NCBI RefSeq assembly: GCF_019039105.1
Contig: NZ_JAHPIV010000001.1
Location: forward strand, 178,616-242,615
DNA from: Desertibacillus haloalkaliphilus
GTDB taxonomy: Bacteria; Bacillota; Bacilli; Bacillales; KJ1-10-99
Direction of reading: 5' to 3'
DNA: 64,000 bases
Positions 17,545-27,355 of the stretch are shown here, in pieces. Below the pieces are notes generated by a model. That model worked only from the letters and a program-made list of their open reading frames with translations. It was not told the DNA's origin and searched no databases. Both the position numbers and the translations under genes were made by a program. Within the stretch, counting starts at the first letter, position 1. Each line of letters opens with the position of its first letter.

Positions 17545-20178
17545 CTACTTTGCGTCATACCATGTCGGTCCATAGTCTAGGTCGACCTTGAGTGGTACCG
17601 CAAGTTTGATTGCATGTTCCATCACTTCAGGAACAAGCGTTTTTACTTTTTCGATTTCATCTTCTGGTACTTCAAAGATTAATTCATCGTGTACTTGTAA
17701 AAGCATTTTTGTTTTCAACTGCTCTTCTTCAAGTCGTTCATTGATGTCAACCATCGCTTTTTTAATAATATCAGCGGCTGTCCCTTGAATCGGTGTATTC
17801 ATCGCTGTACGTTCAGCAAAGCTACGTTGATTGAAATTACGGCTTGTAATCTCTGGTAAATAGCGGCGACGTTCAAGCATCGTCGTCACGTAGCCTTTTT
17901 CCCTAGCCTCTTCAACAATCGTATCCATATATTGTTTGACACGAGGGTAACTCTCAAAGTAACGTTCAATAAACTCAGCCGCTTCTTTCCGTGTAATCTG
18001 TAGATTTTGAGAAAGGCCATAATCACTAATCCCATAAACGATCCCAAAGTTAACTGCTTTTGCGCTACGTCGCATCAAAGATGTGACCTCTTCTTCACTC
18101 ACATGAAAGACATCCATCGCCGTCTTCGTATGAATATCCATATCCTCATTAAACGCAGTGATCAACTTCTCATCATTAGCGATATGGGCAAGCACACGCA
18201 ATTCAATTTGCGAATAATCAGCAGCAAGAATGACCGAATCTTGCTCAGTTGGTACGAATGCACGACGAATCTTTCTACCTTCCTCAAGGCGAATCGGGAT
18301 ATTCTGCAGGTTTGGCTCAGTTGAACTTAGACGGCCCGTTTGCGTGATCGCCTGATTAAACATCGTATGGATTTTATTTGTATCGTTATGAACAACCTTT
18401 AGTAACCCATCAATATATGTCGACTTAAGCTTGCCGAGCTGACGATAGTGAAGGATTAACGAAATAATCTCATGTTCGTCTTTGAGCTTTTCTAACACAT
18501 CCGCAGACGTTGAGTAACCGGTCTTGGTTTTTTTGATAATGGGTAACTCTAATGTCTCAAACAACACCTTACCCAATTGTTTTGGTGAATTTATGTTAAA
18601 ATCTTCACCCGCTAACGTATGGATCTCCTCCTGGAATTTAGTTAGACGCTCGTCTAATTCCTCACCCATCTGTTTGAGTATCTCAACATCGACCGTTACA
18701 CCGGTTGATTCCATCTTTGCTAGAACGATCGACAATGGCATCTCCAAATCAAAGAACAACTCATATTGTTTATTATCCCGTAACTCCTGTTCTAAATCAG
18801 CTCGCAATGAGTAGAGAACATTCGCCTTACGAACAAGATGATCTGACAACTCCTCTTCATTTGGTACGTGACGCTTAGCTCCCTTTCCGTAGACTGCTTC
18901 ATCTTCATGGACCTGCTGCTTACTTCCTTTTCGTTTCGCGATGGACGCAATTTCATGGGTCGATACAGATGGATCTAACACATAGGAAGCGATTAATAAA
19001 TCGAATACCACCCCTTCTAAAGCGACACCTTTCCAGCCAAGTGCAACGATTGCGCGTTTCGCATCAAAAATATATTTTTCCGCTTTTGGATCACGTGCCC
19101 AATCAAGAAACACTTGTGATGATAACGCCACATCAGTCGCAATAAAATAGCGGCCCGTTTCGTTCACAATCGACATCCCTAGAATATCTGCCTCATGGTA
19201 ATTTTCATCTAGCACCTCAACGACCATCGCAGCAGGCTTACGAAGGTGCTCTTCTTTAACTTCTGTGACGATTTCAAAGTTAAGTTCATCAAATGACGCT
19301 TCTACTTCGTCTTCATCTTCGCCTGAGAATTTAGTGAGCAATGATTTAAATTCCAGCTCTTTAAATAGCTCAACTACCTTATCGGTATCATATTCGCCGA
19401 AAGATAACGTTTCAAGATCAACATCAACGGGAGCCTCACGAAAGATTGTCGCTAGCTCCTTACTCATCAATGCTTGCTCACGATTTTCTTCGAGCTTCTC
19501 CTTCATTTTCTTACCAGAGACTTGATCAATCGACTCAAGAACAGCTTCCACAGAGCCAAATTGTTTAAGAAGTTTCAATGCTGTTTTTTCACCGACTCCA
19601 GGTACACCCGGAATATTATCGGAGTTATCCCCCATCAATCCTTTCATATCAATGATTTGCTCTGGACGAATCCCATACGTTTCATCGATCAACGCCAGGT
19701 CATATGTATCAACATTTGTAATTCCTTTTCGTGTAAGGGCAACGGTCACATTTGATGAAACAAGTTGTAGCAAGTCTTTGTCTCCTGAATAGACTTTTAC
19801 CTCCCAACCTTTTTCTTCCGCCTCTTTCGCAAGCGTTCCGATAATATCATCGGCCTCATAGTTCTCAATCTCGACACGTGAAATATTAAAGGCATCTAAT
19901 AGCTCGCGTAATAACGGAAGCTGTTCTGATAATTCACCAGGCGTTTTTTGACGACCGCTTTTATACTCACCATACGTTTCGTGACGGAACGTCGTTTTGC
20001 CCGCATCAAAAGCGACAAGCATATGGGTTGGCTTCTCTTCTTCAATTACTTTCAATAGCATTGTTGTAAACCCTAGGACGGCATTGGTGTATACACCCTT
20101 TTCATTGTTCAACAACGGCAATGCAAAAAACGCACGGTAGGCAATGCTATTCCCATCAATTAAAACTAATTTATTCAA
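17545..20178 (-). CDS. polA: DNA polymerase I
   Basis: Pol I for Okazaki-fragment processing and gap repair. Domain order: 5'-3' exonuclease (about 1-290, with L-V-A-F-D-A-G-K and G-D-K-D-L-L-Q-L-V), a degenerate 3'-5' exonuclease-like domain (about 300-460), and family A polymerase with motif A D-Y-S-Q-I-E-L-R, motif B R-R-S-A-K-A-V-N-F-G-I-V-Y-G and motif C Q-V-H-D-E-L-I-F-E. I start at TTG 20178 (M-N-K-L-V-L-I-D-G-N-S), preceded by AGAGGGG at 7 nt, giving 877 residues, close to other Bacillus PolA. An upstream TTG adds unsupported residues. A tandem repeat array begins only 56 bp upstream. Confidence 0.97.
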   Translation of the reverse strand: MNKLVLIDGNSIAYRAFFALPLLNNEKGVYTNAVLGFTTMLLKVIEEEKPTHMLVAFDAGKTTFRHETYGEYKSGRQKTPGELSEQLPLLRELLDAFNISRVEIENYEADDIIGTLAKEAEEKGWEVKVYSGDKDLLQLVSSNVTVALTRKGITNVDTYDLALIDETYGIRPEQIIDMKGLMGDNSDNIPGVPGVGEKTALKLLKQFGSVEAVLESIDQVSGKKMKEKLEENREQALMSKELATIFREAPVDVDLETLSFGEYDTDKVVELFKELEFKSLLTKFSGEDEDEVEASFDELNFEIVTEVKEEHLRKPAAMVVEVLDENYHEADILGMSIVNETGRYFIATDVALSSQVFLDWARDPKAEKYIFDAKRAIVALGWKGVALEGVVFDLLIASYVLDPSVSTHEIASIAKRKGSKQQVHEDEAVYGKGAKRHVPNEEELSDHLVRKANVLYSLRADLEQELRDNKQYELFFDLEMPLSIVLAKMESTGVTVDVEILKQMGEELDERLTKFQEEIHTLAGEDFNINSPKQLGKVLFETLELPIIKKTKTGYSTSADVLEKLKDEHEIISLILHYRQLGKLKSTYIDGLLKVVHNDTNKIHTMFNQAITQTGRLSSTEPNLQNIPIRLEEGRKIRRAFVPTEQDSVILAADYSQIELRVLAHIANDEKLITAFNEDMDIHTKTAMDVFHVSEEEVTSLMRRSAKAVNFGIVYGISDYGLSQNLQITRKEAAEFIERYFESYPRVKQYMDTIVEEAREKGYVTTMLERRRYLPEITSRNFNQRSFAERTAMNTPIQGTAADIIKKAMVDINERLEEEQLKTKMLLQVHDELIFEVPEDEIEKVKTLVPEVMEHAIKLAVPLKVDLDYGPTWYDAK

Positions 20179-20234
20179 TCGTAAACCCCTCTCTCTTCTG
20201 AACAAAAGATTAGTACTAGTATTTTATCATATTT

Positions 20235-20360
20235 CCATATAGAAATGCGTAAGGCGCCCGTTTATCGGCGACCAGCACTGGAGGGCCGGCAATTTGAAGC
20301 GCTTTTTTGCTTCAATTGACGGACCGAAGTGACCTCGAGACGATGGCGCCTGCAGCTAGA
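20235..20360. repeat. GC-rich structured repeat, copy 1 (126 bp)
   Basis: The unit starts CCATATAGAAATGCG and ends GCCTGCAGCTAGA. It contains AAGGCGCC near the 5' end and TGGCGCCT near the 3' end, plus an internal hairpin AATTTGAAGC/GCTTCAATT. It is essentially identical to copy 3 (one T/C difference at 20250), which implies recent amplification. No coding potential is seen. Confidence 0.9.
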
Positions 20361-20437
20361 CCATATAGAAATGCGCAAGGCGCCCGCTTCAATTGACGGA
20401 CCGAAGTGACCTCGAGACGATGGCGCCTGCAGCTAGA
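20361..20437. repeat. GC-rich structured repeat, copy 2 (77 bp, internal deletion)
   Basis: Same ends as the flanking copies, but 49 bases are missing between CGCCCG and CTTCAATTG, removing the internal hairpin arm. The remaining sequence is identical to copy 3. Confidence 0.9.
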
Positions 20438-20563
20438 CCATATAGAAATGCGCAAGGCGCCCGTTTATCGGCGACCAGCACTGGAGGGCCGGCAATTTGA
20501 AGCGCTTTTTTGCTTCAATTGACGGACCGAAGTGACCTCGAGACGATGGCGCCTGCAGCTAGA
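20438..20563. repeat. GC-rich structured repeat, copy 3 (126 bp)
   Basis: A full unit that abuts the hflC terminator. All three units are head-to-tail, filling the polA-hflC gap together with the terminator. Confidence 0.9.
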
Positions 20564-20603
20564 CCAAAAAAAGCTAGGACAAAAGGTAAACAGCCTTTTG
20601 TCC
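20564..20603 (-). terminator. Terminator downstream of hflK-hflC
   Basis: Perfect 10-bp stem GGACAAAAGG/CCTTTTGTCC (20577-20586 and 20594-20603), followed on the minus strand by TAGCTTTTTTT. Confidence 0.9.
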
Positions 20604-20673
20604 CAGCCTCGATTTTACTAGCTTTGTCCCGAGTCCTTCTTGGACAGTCCAATTCATTTGCAAAGGTGAGGTG

Positions 20674-21606
20674 TTAATCTACATACCCCATAAGGATACG
20701 TGCATATGGTGAATCTGACGGTAAGACGATAACCGTTTCGCCATCAATGGTTTCTTCATATGTTTGCAGCGTACGATACAAATTATAAAACTCTGGGTCT
20801 TTTCCAAATGCTTCATTATAGATTTGGGCCGCACGTGCTTCCCCTTCACCGATAATCTCATTTGCATCAGCTGTTGCTGTTGCTTCGATTTCTTGTACTT
20901 CACGATCGGTATTCGCACGGATTCGGTTCGCTTCCGCATCCCCTTGCGATAAATAATCCTGTGCCGTCGATTGCCGCTCTGAAATCATTCGACGATAAAC
21001 CGCTTGCTCGTTCTCTTCTGGTAAATCTGTTCGTTTCATTCGAACATCTGTTAATGAAACACCATAATTATCTCGGGCTAACAACTCATTCACTTGCTCA
21101 AGGACACGCTCATTAAAGTTTCCACGTGCTGATTTTTCCTCATTAATAATTTCATCATAGTCTAATTGCCCTAACTCAGCTCGAATCACAGAAAAAATAA
21201 AATTCGCCATGATCGATTCTGCATTTTGCAACGAACGGGCATTGGAAATCATTAAACGCGGGTCATCGACTTTCCATACCGCATAATTATCAACTAGCAT
21301 TCGCTTTTTATCACGTGTATTAATCTCAGCAGGAGTCACATCATAAACCATTTGATACTTTGGAATTGAGGTGACTGATTGGATAAACGGAATTTTATAG
21401 CTTAAGCCAGGTTCCTCTTCAATTCGAACAACCTCACCGAATTGTCGAACAACTTTGTATTCACCTTGCTCTACAATAAAGAGGTTACTGATGATCGTTG
21501 CTACAATGGCAATAATAATAACAAGAACAATCCCAGCACGAATGTAAGGTTTCCACTCGTCTCCTGATCGACGTTCATTGATATCAACAATGTTATCATC
21601 ACTCAT
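20674..21606 (-). CDS. hflC: SPFH-family membrane protease modulator HflC
   Basis: HflC pairs with HflK to form a large membrane SPFH ring that encloses and modulates the FtsH protease. It has a cytoplasmic N-terminal tail of about 25 residues, one transmembrane helix (about 26-48), then the SPFH/band-7 domain beginning V-V-R-Q-F-G-E-V-V and a helical region rich in E/A/R ending near 270. Length 310. The ATG at 21606 directly abuts the hflK stop, and its ribosome-binding site (GGGGGTGCG) lies inside hflK. The pair is inserted between polA and phoR, which are adjacent in B. subtilis. Confidence 0.9.
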   Translation of the reverse strand: MSDDNIVDINERRSGDEWKPYIRAGIVLVIIIAIVATIISNLFIVEQGEYKVVRQFGEVVRIEEEPGLSYKIPFIQSVTSIPKYQMVYDVTPAEINTRDKKRMLVDNYAVWKVDDPRLMISNARSLQNAESIMANFIFSVIRAELGQLDYDEIINEEKSARGNFNERVLEQVNELLARDNYGVSLTDVRMKRTDLPEENEQAVYRRMISERQSTAQDYLSQGDAEANRIRANTDREVQEIEATATADANEIIGEGEARAAQIYNEAFGKDPEFYNLYRTLQTYEETIDGETVIVLPSDSPYARILMGYVD

Positions 21607-22560
21607 TTAATTCGCACCCCCATCAGTCGCTCCAGCATTTCTTTCGAGCGGTCGTATCGGTAAATAACTTACCGTATCATTATTGCTATCCATAATATAG
21701 ATTTCGGTTCCTGGTAGAACGCGCTCTAACGTTTCGAGAACAAGGCGCTGGCGTGTCACTTCTGGGCTAGCAATATATTCGTCATACAACGCCTCAAACA
21801 TAGCGACATCCCCGCGCGCTCGTTCAATACGTTCGGCTCGTGTCCCCTGTGCCCGAGACATAATCGCATCTTTTTCCCCTTCTGCTTCATTAATTAACTG
21901 ATTTCGATATCGCTCCGCTTCATTAATCTTCGTCAGACGCTCTTCACGCGCATCGGTCACCTCTGTAAATGCACGGCGAACCTCTTCAGTTGGCAATTCT
22001 ACATCTTGCAGTTTAACATCCATAATTGTGATCCCAATCTCATAGGTATCAATGAGCTCGGTTAACCCCTCACGAACACTTGCCTCAATTTCTGGACGCT
22101 GATCTGTTAAGGCATCATCAATTCCTGAACTTCCGATCACACTCCTCAGTGAGGCCGAGGTTGCATTGTACAACACTTCTGTCGGTTGGTTTGTATTAAA
22201 TAAGTATTGTTCCGGATTCGTGATCCGCCACTGAACAACGAGATCTGCGAATAAGATATTTTCATCACCTGTAATCATTTTCGCTTCATCTGTGTATGAC
22301 GTCACCTCACCATCGCTTTCATCATAACCAACGCGCAAGCTAAATGTTTCTCGCGAAAGAACTTCAACCTTTTGAATCGGCCAAGGTAATTTAAAATGCA
22401 GTCCTGGTTCACTCACTTCCTCATCAACTTTACCAAATGTAATTAGTGCTGCTTGTTCTGATTCATCGACTGTATACCAACCGGTTACTAAAAATAAACC
22501 GAGAATGGCCACACCGATTAATGCAACAAACCCAATAATGATTTGCTTGATGCTTACCAT
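21607..22560 (-). CDS. hflK: SPFH-family membrane protease modulator HflK
   Basis: Partner of HflC in the FtsH-regulating membrane complex. One N-terminal transmembrane helix (about 5-28) is followed by the band-7 domain (A-A-L-I-T-F-G-K-V near 38; G-L-H-F-K-L-P-W-P near 54) and a long helical segment with R-A-E-R-I-E-R-A-R-G-D near 240. Length 317. Unlike proteobacterial HflK it has no long glycine-rich N-terminal extension. The ATG at 22560 has AAGGAGGGAAATAG upstream. First gene of a two-gene unit ending at 20564-20603. Confidence 0.88.
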   Translation of the reverse strand: MVSIKQIIIGFVALIGVAILGLFLVTGWYTVDESEQAALITFGKVDEEVSEPGLHFKLPWPIQKVEVLSRETFSLRVGYDESDGEVTSYTDEAKMITGDENILFADLVVQWRITNPEQYLFNTNQPTEVLYNATSASLRSVIGSSGIDDALTDQRPEIEASVREGLTELIDTYEIGITIMDVKLQDVELPTEEVRRAFTEVTDAREERLTKINEAERYRNQLINEAEGEKDAIMSRAQGTRAERIERARGDVAMFEALYDEYIASPEVTRQRLVLETLERVLPGTEIYIMDSNNDTVSYLPIRPLERNAGATDGGAN

Positions 22561-22706
22561 CTATTTCCCTCCTTAAATCCTTCCATCTCTATGTACGTTT
22601 AGATAGAGCAGTATGTTTCAAAAACTTTTATTCTAACACTCTTTAATTATAGTATAGTTTATTTCCAAAACATAGGAATAATTAACAAAAATGGTAAGAG
22701 GGAACC

Positions 22707-24131
22707 TCATTTGTCTTGATGTTGCTGCTTTTGAAAACTGATACTAAATGTTGTTCCATTCCCTAACTCACTTTCAACATCAATTTTGGCCTGATGAGCT
22801 TCTACTAAGTGTTTGACGATCGCTAACCCAAGTCCCGTTCCGCCAGAGTTGCGGCTACGGGCACGGTCGACACGATAAAATCGTTCAAAAATTCGTGGCA
22901 ATTCCGTATTGCTAATACCAATCCCAGTGTCAGTCACGGTTAGCACTACATCACTTGCCACTTCATGAACAGAGACATGAATCTTTCCTTCTGACGGTGT
23001 GTACATAATACTGTTATTAACTAAATTAATGACAATTTGTTTTATACGAGTTGGATCGCCATCAATAACAGCATTGCCCTCATACGTGTGTGTTAGCTCA
23101 ATGTTTTTCTCTTTAGCTTTGGCCTCTAATAAAAGGACAGCGTCCTTGACGATGGTAATTACATTTGTTTTCTGAAATTCCAGCTTAAAGTAGTCTTGTT
23201 CAATTCTGGACAACTCAAGTAAATCCTGTATTAAATTTTGAAGCCGTTCACTTTCTTTCAAAATAATTGTAATAAATTGCTCACGAACATCCTTCTGGTG
23301 GATCGCACCATCTATTAACGTTTCAGAAAACCCTTTAATCGAGGTTACCGGCGTCTTTAACTCATGTGAGACGTTTGCTACAAAGTCTCGACGAACTTGT
23401 TCTAATTTTTTCAACTCGGTTATATCATGGAAAACAAGTACGAGACCACGAAGTCGGGAATCGTCACCAACAACCGGAGCGCCATATACTTCCACATGGC
23501 GAACCTCTATGTGCGAGGTCAATTCCACTTGTTTGCGACATTTCTCCTCAGTCATAAAAATATCTTGAACCATTTTTATAATTTCTTTTTGTTTGATCAC
23601 TTTATAATAAAGTTGATTCACCCATTGGTCTGTTTTTTCTGAAAACATCTCCTTACAAGAGCGGTTCATTAACGTAATGTCACCTCGCACATTGATAAAC
23701 AATAAACCACTTCCCATGTTCTCAATTAACGTTTCTAACTCTGCTTGTTGCGACTGATGACTTTTAGTGATCTGGCCTAAATTTTGTGCTAACACATTGA
23801 TCGATTGACTTAACTGTCCAACCTCATCATTTTTCCATTCATGGATTCTTGCCTTAAAATCCCCTTTCGCTAATTGTTGAGCCACCGTCTTCGTCTCTTC
23901 AATCGGCTCGATCATTTGTTTAAAGATTTTCACACAAAGTGATGAAATGACGAGAAACGCAAACGTAAAACTACTAATAATGACAACCCACAGCAGTTGC
24001 TCGCTATAGAGAGATGCTTCATTAATATAAAAATCGTTAACAATTAGCCCAATAATTAGCCCTAGTGCTACTAATACTAGAAAAATCACTGTTAAGAAGG
24101 CAATAATCAAACGATTTCCAAATTTATTCAT
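22707..24131 (-). CDS. phoR: Sensor histidine kinase PhoR (no large extracellular domain)
   Basis: Phosphate-limitation sensor kinase paired with PhoP. It has TM1 (about 8-30), a very short outside loop (about 31-46), TM2 (about 47-68), HAMP (about 68-120), cytoplasmic PAS (about 125-230), HisKA with F-V-A-N-V-S-H-E-L-K-T-P (phospho-acceptor His256) and an HATPase domain with N-x-x-x-N, D-T-G-I-G and G-T-G-L-G-L-A-I-V. At 474 residues it is roughly 100 shorter than B. subtilis PhoR, and the missing part is the extracytoplasmic domain. Its start overlaps the end of phoP by 8 bp, so the genes are coupled. Confidence 0.93.
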   Translation of the reverse strand: MNKFGNRLIIAFLTVIFLVLVALGLIIGLIVNDFYINEASLYSEQLLWVVIISSFTFAFLVISSLCVKIFKQMIEPIEETKTVAQQLAKGDFKARIHEWKNDEVGQLSQSINVLAQNLGQITKSHQSQQAELETLIENMGSGLLFINVRGDITLMNRSCKEMFSEKTDQWVNQLYYKVIKQKEIIKMVQDIFMTEEKCRKQVELTSHIEVRHVEVYGAPVVGDDSRLRGLVLVFHDITELKKLEQVRRDFVANVSHELKTPVTSIKGFSETLIDGAIHQKDVREQFITIILKESERLQNLIQDLLELSRIEQDYFKLEFQKTNVITIVKDAVLLLEAKAKEKNIELTHTYEGNAVIDGDPTRIKQIVINLVNNSIMYTPSEGKIHVSVHEVASDVVLTVTDTGIGISNTELPRIFERFYRVDRARSRNSGGTGLGLAIVKHLVEAHQAKIDVESELGNGTTFSISFQKQQHQDK

Positions 24132-24843
24132 CTCGTTTTGGCTCCTCGAGTTTATATCCTAATCCACGAATCGTTTTAATATAGATTGGTTTCCTTGTAT
24201 TAGGCTCTATTTTTTCTCGTAAATGACTTATATGGACATCAACAATTCTTGTATCACCAACAAACTCATAATTCCAAACCGCATTTAATAGTTGATCTCT
24301 TGTTAACACTTTCCCTTTATATGTAGCAAGGTAAAGTAATAACTCAAATTCCTTTGGGGTTAATTCTAACGGTTCATTCTTAAGTAACACTTCAAAGTTT
24401 TCAGGATAAATCGTCACATCTCCAAATGTAAATGTCGTTGTTTTCGGTTTTTCTGGTACTGGAGCTTGTTGAGTATGTCCGACTCTTCGTAAAATTGCTC
24501 TCACTCTCGCAACAACTTCCCGCGGACTAAATGGTTTTGTCATATAATCATCAGCACCTAGCTCTAAGCCGAGTACTTTATCAAATTCATCATCCTTAGC
24601 TGTCAGCATTAAAATCGGTGTTAAGACATGATTTTGCCTCATTTGTTTACATACTTCTAACCCATCCATTTCAGGAATCATCAAATCTAAGATCGCCAAA
24701 TCAAAACCTTGTGTCTGTGCAAGTTCGAGTGCAGTCACTCCATCAGAAGCCGTTACAACTTCATAGCCTTCTTTTTCTAAATTAAAGGTTAGCAACGTAA
24801 CAATGGACTCTTCATCATCAACAACTAATAATCTTTTTGTCAT
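24124..24843 (-). CDS. phoP: Response regulator PhoP
   Basis: OmpR-type response regulator that controls the Pho regulon. Receiver domain: D-D-E-E acidic pocket, phospho-acceptor Asp53 (A-I-L-D-L-M), T-A-K-D and K-P-F-S. The C-terminal winged helix has E-L-T-P-K-E-F-E-L-L and V-D-V-H-I-S-H-L-R. I start at ATG 24843 (M-T-K-R-L-L-V-V-D-D), 7 nt from AGCAGGTG; 239 residues. Upstream GTG 24852 and ATG 24846 are possible but placed less well. Followed by phoR with an 8-bp overlap. Confidence 0.96.
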   Translation of the reverse strand: MTKRLLVVDDEESIVTLLTFNLEKEGYEVVTASDGVTALELAQTQGFDLAILDLMIPEMDGLEVCKQMRQNHVLTPILMLTAKDDEFDKVLGLELGADDYMTKPFSPREVVARVRAILRRVGHTQQAPVPEKPKTTTFTFGDVTIYPENFEVLLKNEPLELTPKEFELLLYLATYKGKVLTRDQLLNAVWNYEFVGDTRIVDVHISHLREKIEPNTRKPIYIKTIRGLGYKLEEPKRDE

Positions 24844-24895
24844 CATATTCACCTGCTTTTTCTATTTATAATTCTCCCTTGAACTTATCTTTTTT

Positions 24896-24904
24896 ATTAT
24901 ATCA
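24896..24904 (-). promoter_or_regulatory. Extended -10 of a phoP promoter
   Basis: TGA-TATAAT, with a weak -35. About 45 nt upstream of the phoP ribosome-binding site. No clear PhoP binding repeats (TTAACA-like) were found by eye. Confidence 0.45.
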
Positions 24905-24959
24905 AATCAACATGGCTATGCTAGAAAATGGGAACCTTTACTAGAATAAAAGCCAAACT

Positions 24960-24996
24960 GAAAAAAGAAGAAAGGTACGCTGACCTTCCTTCTTTC
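24960..24996 (-). terminator. Terminator downstream of citZ-icd-mdh
   Basis: Minus-strand AAGAAGGAAGGT and ACCTTTCTTCTT pair around CAGCGT, followed by T-rich sequence, directly after the mdh stop. Confidence 0.88.
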
Positions 24997-25002
24997 TTTC
25001 CT

Positions 25003-25947
25003 TTATTCTTTTGGTAAAGCTTCCATTACACTCCGAACGGAAGCGACAGATTTGTCTAAAGCCGCTTTTTCATCATCAGTTAATTCTAACTCAATGACTT
25101 TTTCAATTCCGTCTCCACCTAGAATAGTTGGGACACCAAGATATAAATCTTTATATCCATATTCACCTTCTAGGTAAGCAATGGTCGGTAGAACGCGCTT
25201 TTTATCTTTGATAATTGCTTCTACCATTTGTGTAAGTGAAGCTGCTGGAGCGTAGTAAGCACTTCCGTTTCCAAGAAGACCAACAATTTCGCCCCCACCT
25301 TTACGAGTGCGCTCAACGATTTCATCAAGACGCTCTTGTGGAATTAATTTTTCAAGTGGAATACCGCCTGCATATGAATAACGTACGAGTGGTACCATGT
25401 CATCACCGTGTCCACCAAGAACAAACCCAGTAATATCTTCAACGGAAAGGTTCAATTCTTGTGAAATAAACGTACGGAAACGAGCTGTATCTAACACACC
25501 AGATTGACCGATTACACGGTTTTTCGAAAAACCAGACTCTTTATAAACCGCATATGTCATCGCATCAGCTGGATTAGTCAATACGATAATGTAACAATCT
25601 GGAGAGTGCTTGACGACTTCTTTTGTTACAGACTTCATAATACCAGCATTTGTGCTCACAAGGTCATCACGGCTCATGCCCGGCTTGCGCGCAATTCCAG
25701 CTGTTATAACAACAACATCAGAACCAGCTGTGTCTTCATAGTTAGCTGTTCCAATTATGTTAGCATCCACACCTTGAACTGGGGTAGATTCTAACATATC
25801 TAAGGCTTTCCCTTTCGTTGGGTCTTCCATTTGTGGAATATCAACTAGTACGACATCTCCTAGTTCCTTTTGCGCAACCATTAGTGCCGTCGTAGCACCT
25901 GTAAAACCACCGCCAATAACCGAGATTTTTCTACGTTTAATAGCCAT
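25003..25947 (-). CDS. mdh: Malate dehydrogenase
   Basis: NAD-dependent, LDH-like malate dehydrogenase interconverting malate and oxaloacetate. Nucleotide-binding G-G-G-F-T-G-A-T (about 12-19), substrate-binding R-K-P-G-M-S-R, V-L-T-N-P-A-D, and catalytic [10 protein letters not shown]. 314 residues; AAAGGAGTGG precedes the ATG. Last gene of citZ-icd-mdh, 36 bp after icd, and ended by a clear terminator. Confidence 0.97.
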   Translation of the reverse strand: MAIKRRKISVIGGGFTGATTALMVAQKELGDVVLVDIPQMEDPTKGKALDMLESTPVQGVDANIIGTANYEDTAGSDVVVITAGIARKPGMSRDDLVSTNAGIMKSVTKEVVKHSPDCYIIVLTNPADAMTYAVYKESGFSKNRVIGQSGVLDTARFRTFISQELNLSVEDITGFVLGGHGDDMVPLVRYSYAGGIPLEKLIPQERLDEIVERTRKGGGEIVGLLGNGSAYYAPAASLTQMVEAIIKDKKRVLPTIAYLEGEYGYKDLYLGVPTILGGDGIEKVIELELTDDEKAALDKSVASVRSVMEALPKE

Positions 25948-25983
25948 GCGTTTCCACTCCTTTCAATCGTTGTTCATTCCATA

Positions 25984-27252
25984 TTAAAGGTTCTTGATTA
26001 ACTCATCTGCAAACTCAGAACACTTCACTTCTGTTGCACCGTCCATGAGACGTGCAAAGTCATAAGTAACAACTTTACTTGCAATCGTCTTGTCCATTGA
26101 AGCCATAACCTTATCTGCAGCCTCATGCCAACCAAGGTGACGAAGCATTAATTCACCAGATAATAGAACTGATGATGGGTTCACTTTATCAAGACCTGCA
26201 TATTTAGGTGCAGTTCCATGTGTAGCTTCAAAGATAGCATGTCCGCTTTCATAGTTGATGTTCGCCCCTGGAGCGATACCTATACCACCTACTTGAGCAG
26301 CTAATGCATCAGAAATGTAATCACCATTTAGATTCATTGTTGCAACAACATCAAACTCAGCAGGACGAGTTAAGATTTGTTGTAAGAAGATATCAGCAAT
26401 CGCATCTTTAACGATGATTTTCCCTGCAGCTTCCGCTTCATCTTGTGCTTTATTCGCTGCATCTTTTCCTTCTTTTTCAACGATTTCATCATATTGAGCC
26501 CACGTAAATACTTTATCTCCGTATTCTCTTTCCGCAAGTTCATAACCCCAGTTCTTGAAGGCACCTTCTGTAAATTTCATGATATTCCCTTTATGAACTA
26601 ATGTTACGCTCTTACGGCCTTCATCGATTGCATACTGAATCGCAGCACGAACAAGACGCTCAGTACCCTCTTTTGATACTGGTTTAACCCCGATACCAGA
26701 TGTTTCAGGGAAACGGATATTTGTCGCTCCCATTTCATTTTGAAGGAAGTCGATTAATTTCTTTACTTCTTCAGAACCTTCTTTAAACTCAATCCCCGCA
26801 TAGATATCTTCTGTATTTTCACGGAAAATAACCATGTCAGTATCTTCTGGACGTTTAACAGGAGAAGGTACACCTGTGAAATAACGTACTGGACGCAGAC
26901 AAGTAAATAGATCTAGTTTTTGACGTAAGGCAACGTTTAATGAACGAATACCTCCACCAATTGGAGTTGTTAAAGGTCCTTTAATTGCAATTAAATATTC
27001 ACGAATTGCTTCTAGTGATTCTTCTGGTAACCATTCGCCTGTTTGGTTATATGCCTTTTCCCCTACTAAGATTTCTTTCCATTCGATTTGCTTTTCACCG
27101 TTATACGCCTTCTCAACCGCAGCATCAATAACACGTGAAGCAGCAGCCCAAATGTCAGGACCGATCCCATCTCCTTCAATGTAAGGAATCACTGGTTTAT
27201 TCGGTACATCTAGTTTCCCATTATTAACCTGAATTTTTTCTCCATTTGCCAT
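25984..27252 (-). CDS. icd: Isocitrate dehydrogenase (NADP+)
   Basis: Oxidative decarboxylation of isocitrate to 2-oxoglutarate, yielding NADPH. 422 residues, as in Bacillus Icd. Visible signatures: [12 protein letters not shown] near the N-terminus, the substrate/phosphorylation loop [21 protein letters not shown], and the metal/NADP region N-L-N-G-D-Y-I-S-D plus [11 protein letters not shown]. The ATG at 27252 follows GGGAGGTAATTAG. Middle gene of citZ-icd-mdh. Confidence 0.97.
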   Translation of the reverse strand: MANGEKIQVNNGKLDVPNKPVIPYIEGDGIGPDIWAAASRVIDAAVEKAYNGEKQIEWKEILVGEKAYNQTGEWLPEESLEAIREYLIAIKGPLTTPIGGGIRSLNVALRQKLDLFTCLRPVRYFTGVPSPVKRPEDTDMVIFRENTEDIYAGIEFKEGSEEVKKLIDFLQNEMGATNIRFPETSGIGVKPVSKEGTERLVRAAIQYAIDEGRKSVTLVHKGNIMKFTEGAFKNWGYELAEREYGDKVFTWAQYDEIVEKEGKDAANKAQDEAEAAGKIIVKDAIADIFLQQILTRPAEFDVVATMNLNGDYISDALAAQVGGIGIAPGANINYESGHAIFEATHGTAPKYAGLDKVNPSSVLLSGELMLRHLGWHEAADKVMASMDKTIASKVVTYDFARLMDGATEVKCSEFADELIKNL

Positions 27253-27355
27253 AACTAATTACCTCCCTACTAAAATTACGTACGACAACGATATGCTCGT
27301 CTATCGTTACGATTTATATGTACAAGGAGGGAAAATCCCTCCTAGCTACCACTAA

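Noticed and set aside
20235-20563. CRISPR array at the polA-hflC gap
   Set aside because: Repeat units are adjacent without spacers, much longer than CRISPR repeats and one has an internal deletion; no cas genes nearby.
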